Shown here: positions 27,201 to 39,200 of the stretch, piece by piece
Numbering within the stretch: position 1 is the first letter of the stretch
Layout of the letters: the number at the start of each line of letters is the position of its first letter
Assembly: GCF_905147365.1 (NCBI RefSeq)
Contig: NC_056428.1
Coordinates: 28,116,001 to 28,180,000 of the forward strand
Reading direction: 5' to 3'
From: Aricia agestis
Lineage: Eukaryota; Arthropoda; Insecta; Lepidoptera; Lycaenidae
DNA length: 64,000 nt
Program-made: the position numbers and the translations under genes
The notes under the pieces: generated by a model
Told to the model about the DNA's origin: nothing
Databases searched by the model: none
What the model saw: only the letters and a program-made list of their open reading frames with translations

Positions 27201-30200
27201 AATTAAAAAAAATATTTTCATGTTTTTGGGCTTTTATTGAATAATAATGCTCGTTGATTATACCTACTCGTTGTAGGACATGTACTAATAGGCATGTTGC
27301 CTGCTGTCGAATGGCACATTTTTACAAATTAAATATTAAAATTGTTCAGATACAGAAATTGACGATAAAAACTCGCTAGTAAAATTATACGTTTTATTGA
27401 AAATGTATAAATGGTCGTAGAACAAATGCTCATAAAATGTAACTGTTGTAGGATATCGTCAACGACCGCGGCGGGGGCGGAGAGGGCGACGGCGACGCAG
27501 ACAATGTTCAGGTAGGACATAAAAATTCGTGGTAGGACAACTATCCTAAAGTCCACCATTCGTTATAATATTACTATTAATCTACGGTATTTTATGTAAC
27601 AATTTGCGTTAAAGAGGACTCGCTAAATCTTGGTAGGACAACTATCCTAAAATCCATCCAACTATCCACCACCTTCGTGCTCTCATTTTCCCACCACATG
27701 GTGGATGTGTGGTATGGGACTGGTAGGATTATAGTACTTAAGTTTAAGGTACTCGCGGTAAGGCAACTATGTAAGATGCTTTGTACATTTGTGTGGTACG
27801 TATTAAGATTATGGATTAAACAGGTAGGATATAAAAAAATATCGTTAAGGAGGAGTCTTTAACTCGTGGTAGGACAACTATCCAAAATGGTCTTCCACCC
27901 ACCGCATTCGTATTTGCACACATCAACGTTCGAGTACTGACAAAATTCTGCGCGAGTGAAAGACAAGTAGAGATGGACTAATTATTTGCTGCATAAGTAT
28001 TGTATTATATTATAAGTATTGTAGTATTACAATAAGTATTGTATGCTGCTTTAATGCTGATCTTGAATCTGAATTCCTCAGATTGAAGAGAGATCTGAGA
28101 GATCCTAAGCTAGACTAGTCAATTTGTTTTTTTTGTGTCAACGTCCAAATCTCAAAATAAGAAGTTTCAGCCCGCGTTCTCATTCACAAATAAATGGAAA
28201 CCATAAAAAAATTGCGAATACGTTGTTGGGCCTTCATTCGGATAGTTTGATGTTAGCGTTAGTTGAAATGACTAGATTGTTATGACTTATGAGATACATT
28301 TCACTGTCGATTTTTTAGGTGACATAAATCTACATGTCGACAGCGTTGTGAAGTTTCAGATGAGACTTGAGAGATATCGACAGATATGGAAGGTCAAGAT
28401 ATTGTTTGGAAGACGGATAAAATTTATTGATATTGCTTAACAAAAACCTTCATAAAAATAAAAAATATTTGGTACGACATTTGACGTACTTACAAAAAAT
28501 TAATAGTGTTAAATTAATAAAACGTTAGATACAGCAAGTGTATTTGGTTTGAAGTCATTTTAACCCGTGTACCAACGACACAAGGATGATTTTCATGAAA
28601 GTTCGAGGTAAAATAGCGAACGTTGGCTAGCCGCTGACGATTCGCTGGACTCCGGACGATATTTTTTAAAAATAGAAAAACTCATTTCTGAATTTAAATT
28701 TTAACGTAAGTACCATTTTAGCGTGTACGCGTATTGACGTAAGCCAACCAGAGGCGAATGTATTTTCGGCTCATACGACCACATAAAACTGAACACTAAA
28801 CTTTGACTTACCTTACGAGAACCTGAAAAGTAAATCGAAATAGTAAGTTAACATGTCGATCTCTCTTTTCTTCTTTGATTTAGCTGTGTAATATTTGTAG
28901 CTTAAGTTACCATAGGTCGAAGGGGTCTCTCCGCGATGGATAATGGATAACCATCATTGCGAAGCCGCATGCGGTCACATTGCCTCATGATGGACCAATA
29001 TTAAAGATTACGAACGTGTAGAGATCATCCATGATGTCTGTTATGCATGCTATAGACTATAGAGTCTACATACTTTATAGCAGTGGCTCTTAAACTTTTT
29101 CTCCTATTTTGGGGTTTACTGAAAAAGTAACATTTTTATTACCTCAATCAAAATAAGAGGAAAAGTTCAAAGCCATGGTTTTCAAGGATTTTACTCAAGA
29201 CAATGATGAAAAACTCAAAGCAGATATGTTACTACCGCGCGCGTTGTGAAGATTCAAATACGGCCCAATTGGGCCGTCTGTTGTTTAGTCTGTATCGAGC
29301 GCAGTCACGAACGTGCTGCGTCTTGTCTTACCTAAATAAATTGAAAATGACGTCGTGCATGTATCGAAAATGTACCAATTATGACTCGAAAGTAAACAAA
29401 ACACATGGAATCTCTTACCACATGTTTACTTCTTGATTGCAATAAATACCTCGATTATTTACATATTCAATAATTGTTTCGAACAATCTGGAAAAAATCG
29501 AATTTTCGTCGTCGTCGAAGAAAGAGACAGCGATACGATTCGACGTTTAAAATAGAATTGTCTCTCTTTTATGTAAATGGTTTTTCGTATCTTTTGTTTC
29601 ACTTATATTCTGTCAAAGGAGAATGCCCAAAAATATATGGTGTCCCGTACCATTTTGCGTCATTAAGAAACTTGGTTTTATAAAGTCTATGATTATCATT
29701 TTAGCTCCTATAAAAAGTTTCTTTGTAAACAAAACCGGGGTTTCAGAATAATTTGATAAAATCGAAAATAACCTCAAAATCTTCAAAACGCATATTTTAT
29801 TGACAGGTCATACACGAGCGAACGTTATTGCTCTAAAAATAGAGTAAGGCGCTTATATTAGTAATAAATCATCACCGAAACGTGTGTATTTATTATTATT
29901 AAATACATTCTCATAAGTAATTTAGGTTATTTAAGCAAAAATGTAAGTACTTAACATCTTAGTCACATTACTTTTCACAATGGACACATAGCCCAATAGG
30001 CAATAGCGCACTAGCGGCCATCGAAAGTATGGTATCCAGGCCGCTGGCCGCTTGGTGGCCAAGTGCGCGTGTGGTCTATGGCGGTTTCATACTAAGGTAT
30101 CTATATCGATGGCCACCGCCACCGCCGCTAATGCGCTATTGGGCTTATGCTCATGATTTTGACTGGAGTCGAAAATAAAACAAACAATGTATTTTTATTT

Positions 30201-33200
30201 TATGCAAACATTGTCCTAACAAATACATATTATGCATCAAACGTCCAGCGGCTTCATTATAACATTAACGAAGAACAGAGTTGTATTATAAAGAAAAGAA
30301 AAAAGGGCAAACACAAAGGGCTTAATTATTCTAAGAACAATAATAATTAATTAATAACACAATAATATTGCATGTAAAGTAAGCCAAAGTGTATGAATAA
30401 TTAATACACATAATTCAGTAAGTAATTTACATTTTTCAGTACATATTATGTACTGCAAAATGTGAACATGATCACACAAACATACAAACATTTAAATAAG
30501 ATTCATTTTTATTTACATAAAAAAAAAAAACCTATTTAAATCATTTATCATACTCCTGCAATAAATTCATCTAAATCATACGAAACAGAATTTATAATTA
30601 AGTAATTATAAAATTCTTTAGGCTGGTTTTAGAGTCACGCGGACCGTCGGTACGGATCGCTCCACATAGACCGATCTGTATGAAGCTTTAAGGAGTAGTC
30701 CGTATGGATTCATCCGCATTACTCTAAAACCCTCCTTATTGCTTCATACAGATCTAAGTGGAGCGATCCATACCAACGGTCCGCGTGACACTAAAACCAG
30801 TCCTCATACATTAAAGTACAAGTAAACGTCCGTTTCAAAACAATTAATAAATATTCAGTGATTAGATGTACTTGCAGCTCGTTTGTACACAGAAGAAATA
30901 ATTTTTGTGTTTGTATAGTTTGATTAAGGGAGAGGAGGCAACTGAGGTATATCACTTGATCCAGCATCTGTCAGAATACCTCTTAACAAACCGGGGCGAT
31001 TGGAGTCTTGCTCATCATAATGTCACACTTCCCTTTCAGCTGACCTCCAGCAAGCAGCATAAACTCTTTCCAATCTTGAGGTCTAAAAAGTGATATGTAA
31101 TATTGTAATACATATATTCATTGTATTGTTAAATCTTACAAATAATAGTGATAAGAAATTAAAAGCACTACCAGTAGTATCAAATATTGGAGACTAAAAA
31201 TGAAAAATATTAATAGGATATAACATAAAATAAACAAAACTTATTACCAAGTGCAACGGAACTAGTCTAATTATAATGTTTCTCTCATGTCGATCTTGTC
31301 TTACAGGATATGTTCTTGTAGTAGGTAGAATAGACTGGCCACAAGAAAAACATTTTCAACTTCAAATCAAAATCAACTCTTTTATGACCAAAAGCAGGTA
31401 AAAAGCCTTCACTGGTTCTGTTTGCTCTGACCAGAATCTGTAGTCAGCTGTAATAAAACAATGAATTAAAAAGTGTTTGTAATATTAACTTATTCATAGA
31501 AATAACACCTATACTCTAAAGTCTAAATGGTAATTGTGAATTCAAAGACTAAATAATTTGTCAGGAAATAGGTAAGTACATAGAATATTGTGCCTTTTTA
31601 CATAGAATTTATTATAATTACTTTACATATTCAGAATATAAATTAAGGTGTGCTTACCGGACTAGGAGTTATCCAAGATTGTAATAATTAATAAACATTG
31701 GAGTAGACACTTGTTCTAAATTATTTATTATTATTTTGTGAAAAATAAAAGACGTATTTGCAAATGTCACAATGACAGATGTTAGAAAAAATGCATCGGC
31801 TAGGGATGCATCGATAAATCGAATTCTATGAAAAAAAATCGATTTTATGTCTAATAGTAGCACTGAATCGATTACTTTAATTTTACTGTTATTTAACATA
31901 CATAATATAGAAAAGCTGATGAATTATTTCAATAAATAATATTATTATTTGGAAATTGTTATTAAAGCAGGTAACATTTATAAAAATTGAAGTAACGATT
32001 GCAATAACTGCTTTAGTCGAATGAATCGATATTGTTACAACAATATATTGTTTGATGTGTAATCTGTGGTTTCTAATAATGCACTCAAAATGCACTACAT
32101 CACTAAACGAATGTGGAGGGAGTCATTTAGTAACTTTTATTCTTTAATTAAAATTCCGGGTTCAAAAATTGGATTCCTGGCGTGTAATTACGTAAATAAT
32201 TAAAAAAATAATTACTATAAGAGTTTCATATTGACGCATGAGAATTTATGGTACCGACCTTGGGCATTCTCCTTTGTCAATGTTTGCAATTTTGAATTTG
32301 AAAATTGTTCGGAAGAGATTTAAGCCGGAAAATAGTATGGACGTAACATATCTGTATCAGTAGAATATCATTGACTCAAGAATCCTGCACCAGAAATTAT
32401 TGAATGACATTATTTTTTAACGTCTTAAATGACTCCATGCTTGTGTCTAATGACAATTTTAAGTACGATTCTTATACATGTCGCTCTCAGGGTCAAATGC
32501 TTTATGGAGCCCCCTGGCCCCGCCGATCACACTTTGAGTGTAGCTGCTTTACACTAAACTGGATGACGCCCGCATCTCCGTACCGAACATTTTGCTGGGA
32601 TAAAAAAGTATCCTATCTTTTCCCCAGACTCAAAGTATCTCCATAGTATTGAGATACCTTGAGTTTGGCATGGAGTCCATAAAATTTCAGCAAAACGGTT
32701 CAGCGGTTTGAGTATGAAGAGGTAACAGATAGACAGACACACTTTCGCATTTATAATATAAGTATGGCTACTATATATACATACATACATACATACATAC
32801 ATACATACATAATATGTAACTTCGTAATCGAAATCATGATTAATATCCATCATGGCCAGAACATGGTAGTAGAGCACTTCAACACTTCTACGCTTTACTT
32901 GTACGGTGGCCATATGCCAGATTCATTAATGTCGTTGCAAATGATACATAACGAACATATTCGTTGGTTCCTGAAAGCTTTATGTGCGCTGGAAACATAG
33001 TTCCTAATGTACATTGGCTATTTGTGGAAGCTAAATCTCATTAATCTTTACTAGCTATATATGAAGTACGGAGTGATATTCCACCATGTGTTGATAGTTT
33101 TATATATTTGTCAATATTATTATAAAATATTTAAAGTTATCCAAAAATCTTATAATATCTCGATGATCATTTTTAATCATTGTTGACCCCTATAAAGCTC

Positions 33201-36200
33201 CTTAGTAATTATAAAATAATTGAAACATACACCGGCGTATATATAGCTTAGATAAGGGGGGGGGTCCCTAACGTAAAAAAGCGGCCAAGTGCGAGTTGGA
33301 GTCGCCCATGAAGGGTTCCGCAGCAGCAAATACTCTATAAAACTAGAAGTATTCATATAAAAAAAAACGTTTTTGGAATCTACAAGTATTTAGTGAGTGC
33401 AAACGGTTTGTGTATGGCCGGCTTAAAAGTTCATTAAAGAGCATTCAACGATTTGGAAGCGTCAAAAAGCTGTATGCAATTAAAAGCTAATATAAACGTC
33501 GTTTGCAGTTGACGTAAATAGTATAAAATAATGCGCTTCTAGAAATTGAAGAGACAATTTGTAGAAATGTTTAGTACACTGACGCAAATGCACAAAATAT
33601 ATTCTGCATATAATCGATTAGTACGATGATTTCACGGCACTATGTTGTAGCCTGTATGTAATTTTGTGCACATAATATGTGTGCCATGTGTTTATTTTGT
33701 TTCCGGGCGATTTAATGCAATAATCGCTATGTCCTTATTGCACTTAATGCAATAAGGACATAGCGCCACATTTTCAGAGCATTTACTTTGATGTACCTTT
33801 GATATGTCGAAGAAATTGATTCAAACGCAGATGGCGGACCTAAATCAATTGGAAAAGTTATATTAATTCAATACTAGCCGTGATCTGTCTTAATAATGAT
33901 AATCTTTACTTATAGCATCCAGAGAATTGAAATCGCTAGTTAGAGTTTAGTAGTAGAGTTTACTGTTTCAATAGCAAGCCTGTTCATCCAAGAGTTTCCT
34001 AAAAATGTTTCAGAAGCGATGCACACAATGGAAAGAGTGTGGAAAAAATAATTGACGGTATTTTGTTTTGCAAAAATAAATGATGAATCAGCAGCCGCAG
34101 CAGATTGCAAAATTTTATGAACGGTGACTAACAACGGAAATACGTATGTGCATATTTCCAGCGGGTTTTACCTGTTGGTATTCTTTACCTTCGTGTTTGT
34201 GCGTTTTATTAAGTTGAACCATCGAATGGATTACATTCATCGTCGAAGAATTTATGGTGAAAACACGTGGCTCAAAGTATGTCGAAAATATAATCTTGAC
34301 TGTAGACTGACAAATCAAGAAGATAAGTTTGACTTGGTGTTAGCACAATAAAAATACTGCAAAGACAGAAATGTGTTGTGTACTTCAACTATTGTACTTA
34401 AGGGGCCGGGTGCCATTGGAATTCTCATACATACCTACGTAATACCAAAATCATTTTCTCAGACGAAAATATTTAACATGTTTGAGTTATTTTTCAGATT
34501 AAAATAGTAATTACCTAGGTGCCCGCGTAAAAATTTACTACAAAATATTTAAACACTAAAAAATATTTTTTTGTGTTTAAATATTTTGTGGCAGCTGCCC
34601 CTCTAGAAGATTAGAAGATGAAATAAACGTCAATTTTCCTGGCAAGTGGAAATAAACGTGTTACCTACTTAACGCAAAATGAAGTGTTGGAAACAAAATA
34701 TCTTTTCAGTCAGATTAATAAAAGTAAATTTTCATGATTGTTTGTTTCAATGTACCAGAGCGACCGTCTTCTCGTAGCAGATATGAGCTGCTTCCACCCT
34801 AGCTGAAAATCCTGGGTACGCCTATGTGTACAAAAACATTCTTGAGAAGAATCTCAGAAGGAATCTTGACGTATCGTCATACGACCAATATTGACTTGAC
34901 ATAACCTAACCAAATATCCAATATATGCCATCCTACATAACGATTTCTTAGTAATGTTGAACCAAGTAACAGTTTATAAATTCCTTGGGCGCTATTGCCT
35001 CATCGATCTATAAATTATTTATTTATATCAGGCCCACTTGAACGTAGAGTGATGTCCGTGTTACAGAAACCGCAACCCACTTTGACGGATGTATCAGATA
35101 AAGCATCAGATTGTCGTGATATTGACAACGAGATGATTTATTGATTGACATCAATAGATATTGTTTAGGAGAAAAAGTCACATAGGATATGCACTTACCT
35201 AGAATATTGTATGTTATGGTTTTGGTAAAAGTTCTTTGAGTTTTATGTTCATTGAACACAAAACGCTATTGAATTAAACGTATTTCCAGAGTCTTATTAG
35301 AAAAAGTCCTATAGGAAAATTGAGTGTTAATCCAGGTAAAACAGTTTTTGTGCTGGATTTATGTATCAATTTGTGCATTTTGTTTATTATGACATTAATT
35401 ACTTCCAGACTCCTCACATATTTTCAGACTTTCCTGTTTATAAAATTATCATCGATATTATCTATACTTATATTATAATTGGGAGGAGTTTGTTTGTTTG
35501 TTTGTTTGTTTGAACGCGCTAATCTCAGGAACTACTGGTCCGATTTGAAAAATTATTTTACTGTTGGATAGCCCATTTATCGAGGAAGGCTATAGGCTAT
35601 ATTTTATCACGCTACGTATAATAGGAGCGAAGAAATAGAGGAAAATGTGGAAAAACGGGGAGAAATTATTTGAAAGGGCTTATTTGAACGCGCTAATCTC
35701 AGGAACTACTGGTCCGATTTGAAAAATTCTTTCAGTGTTAGATATCCCATTCATCGAGGTAGGCTATAAGCTATATTTTATCACGCTAAGACTAATAGGA
35801 ACTAAGAAATAGAAGAAAATGTGGAAAAAACGTGGGAAATTATATGAAAGGGCTTATTTGAACGCGCTAATCTCAGGAACTACTGGTCATTTAAAAAAAT
35901 CTTCCAGTGTTAGATAGCCCATTTGTCGAGGAAGGCTATAGGCTATATTTTATCACGTTAAGACTAATAAGAGCGAAGAAATAGATGAAAATGTGGGAGA
36001 AACGGGGAAAATTATATGGGATTGCTTATTATCTTATGCACTACTGGAGCAATTTTTATGTTATTTGGCAAACATGAAGAACAGACCACGTGAAAGGACA
36101 TAGGGTATTTTTTGCTGCAAAATGTACGGTTGCGTGAAATTCCTAAATTACGCAAGCGAAGCCGAATAATAAAATAATAGGAAAGTCAATTCTGTATATT

Positions 36201-39200
36201 GAATATTTTTGTACAATAAATAATACTTGGGATGTGATCTACTATGCTAGCGCGGACGAAGTCGCGGGCAACAGCTAGTCTATAATATATTAATACGTGA
36301 GCCAAAAACTTTGTATCCCTTTTGACGAAAATGGGGAAACGTAGGTGAATGAAATTTTGCACAGTCATAGTTTATATGGTGAAGGAGTGCATGGAGCTAA
36401 TATTATTTTGAAATATGCTTTTATTATACATTTTTTTAACAAATAAAACATTACACACACTACAACACACACACTAGGAAAAATGACAGATTTTTGAGTG
36501 ACAAGCCTATACATACGAATTATACTCTTTTATTTATGGTTGAAGTCTGTTGACAACTAGGTGACCAATTGAAAATGGATTATAGTTTTTTTTTGGTGAA
36601 ACTTAGATACTATTAGACAATGCTTACACGGCCAGTCTGAGATCAACTGAGTCCCAGTGACAAGAGTTGAAAAAAATATTATAAAGTCAATATTTTTTTT
36701 ACAAATATAGGTAGTAGTCCTAATGTCGTTGAAACTAAGGTCGAATTTCGACCATTGGGCGATCTCTAGTTGTATTAAATATTTATATTTAGTTATCAGC
36801 AATATTTATAGTTTTTACCCGACTTTGTCCTCGGGAAAGTCGCATGGAGCGTGTGCACTGTGCAGACTCCATGTTATTGACCTTTGGGATATTTTTGCGA
36901 ACCCACAGATTTCATTTCTATTTGTTTTAAATCTGCCCGATAGTTATAGTACTGACAAATATACTACCCATCTCTTGATATTAAATATGGGTGTAATGAC
37001 TATTTTAATCTTGTAAAATCAAGCAAATAGCAATGCTGAATGTGAAGTAAGAGATTTCACTAGGATGACAGGATCAAAGGTATCGATAATCATTTGAGAA
37101 ACAGCTCGCTATAAGAAAGTCACCTGGAACGTTATGACATTATAAAAGCGTAATTTTATTGAAATGCGTGCACCGAAATAAACTCTTTTGTAACGTGGTT
37201 TCGAAACTATTTCTGTGGGTTTCGAATTCGTTGTAAATTCCAGAAATGAGAGCTAAGTCAGTATTTGGGTCAGCGGGATTCTAAATTCGAACAGTGTAAA
37301 CTTGAAAATATCAGTTAAAATTAGTAGAAAGCAACAATAAATTATAGGGGATTATCTCCGCTAAAATAGACTCTAATCTAATAATCCTAACGAGCCCCTG
37401 AAACCACAATCGTGGTATATTTGTTTGTTTATTGTCTTCATCGCCACGTATATTAGGGTTACAATATGAGTTTCGTCTGTTAGAATGCGTCGTTGTATTT
37501 TTAGCAGATGCGTACCTGCATACGGGGCGGGCTTACGCATTAACGACAAAGAACGGCCTTCGGTACCATGCCAATTTCGAAGGAAACAATTAATGAAAGA
37601 CACGTCGGTATTAATAGGTACGACTTCGTCTCCGTTCTGTGACGGTTCGTTCGTCCCGATGACGACAAGTTTTCGGTGTATTTACAGGTGATGATGCCCT
37701 CACGTGCTCCTATCGGGCTCTCGTCTGATCGTACCGAAACGTCACGTATTTCCCGTCTCCCTCGCACGAACGCGCGTCTGCGGTAGCGTTTCGCGTGGTC
37801 CACAATATTTCCACCGTACATCTAATACTGACACAGTGTGTTGTTCAAACGCGCTTCGGACACTCGTCGCGGTCGTTGTGATGCGATGTGATCGAAGATG
37901 AGTCGAAAACAAGATCGATATTTTTCCTCCCGGCCGCGCAGTCTCACGTCCCACTATGGCTCCTCGCCGACCGTGCTGGGTTCGATGCTCGGCAGCCAGT
38001 ACAACTCGTACAACAACTATTCGAACTCGTACAGTCCGTCCACATACAGAAACTTCAACCCTTACACGGCCGGCCTTTCGCGGCCCTCGTCGAACCTCGG
38101 TATCTACGGTGGCACGAGTTCGGGGTACGGGGGGATATACTTGAGTGGGGCGTCGCTTGGCTCCCTGAATCTTATGACGCCTGTGCTAAAAAAGTTGGAC
38201 AAAAAGTTGTTGCAAAGTCAAAAGAACTTCAAGCCGAAACCGGTGCCTCCCGCGAAGGTCGTGGAACCTCCTCCGCCGATAGATGACGTTCCCCCTCTCA
38301 GACCAGAGAGAAAATCCCGATCGAAGAGCAGGAATGCCGAGCTCGATAAAGAGAGATCTCGCTCTCTCACAGCCTTGGACTCTCTGAGTAACATGAACGA
38401 GAGGTCCTTGAGCCTCAACTCATTAGCTTCTGACGGATATTGTGTATGTATTACTACTGTTAAATCTATATAAATTGTGTAAGAATACGATGTATAGAAA
38501 ATATAAATCTTATGTTATTGAGGTCATGGTTGCAACTTTCAGCGGTGTTGCTTTAATTAGCATTAACTATAAACAAAAACTAATATCGCAACACAGCAAG
38601 TGTTGCGATATTAGTTTTTGTTTATAGTTAATGCTAATTAAAGCATTTTCAATAATATTTTTATGTCATGAGTAGATATTTAATAAGAAACTAAGACTGG
38701 AATCTATTTTTTACAATGTTTACAATATTAACTACTTATTAGTTATTTGTCTTGAGATATTAACTGTCCTATTTAGCATTACATTAGTAGTTCCCTTCCT
38801 GTTCACAAATTTATTACTTAATTTTTTTATTATTTTTTTTATTTGGCACAACAAACAATTGCGTACTTACATGCTTAATACTAACACGACATAAGTAAAC
38901 AATGAAATTAAGGCAATTACGCCACCAACATCATTATCCACAATATAAATAATTAATAATAAGAGTTAAACAGTTTACCCGGAAGTTTCTTCACCTATGA
39001 GATGCTGAGAGAGCCCTTATAGATATTATTTCACATTTTATCGATATATTTATAGCCAAGCTATTCAGATCAACTTCATTGTTTTCATTGCAAACATATT
39101 CAGAATTTATTGAGACACTTACATGATGTCGAATAATTGTGTTTATCGGTTCATAAATTTTACAAAATTGATGATGTAGATACTATTAAAGTCATGTTGA

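Larger units (their letters stand above)
27901..37489. other. Long Mbs intron before the internal first exon
   Basis: About 9.6 kb of AT-rich DNA holding the MITEs, hairpins, the 174-bp array and the reverse 490-bp element listed separately. 28930-29040 is a fragment of the ATGATGGA MITE family, and 29078-29120 recalls a hAT end (CAGTGGCTCTTAAACTTTTT). Open frames at 29203-29683, 30147, 30905 and 34124 lack family patterns and were not called. Confidence 0.55.

Noticed and set aside
35511..36040. CRISPR-like regular repeats
   Set aside because: Three 174-base units contiguous with each other and no spacers; a eukaryotic tandem repeat.
37898..38473. Stand-alone 191-codon intronless gene
   Set aside because: The frame runs only nine codons past a good donor (TGT|gtatgt) and joins the coiled-coil exon in phase, so a first exon of Mbs fits better.
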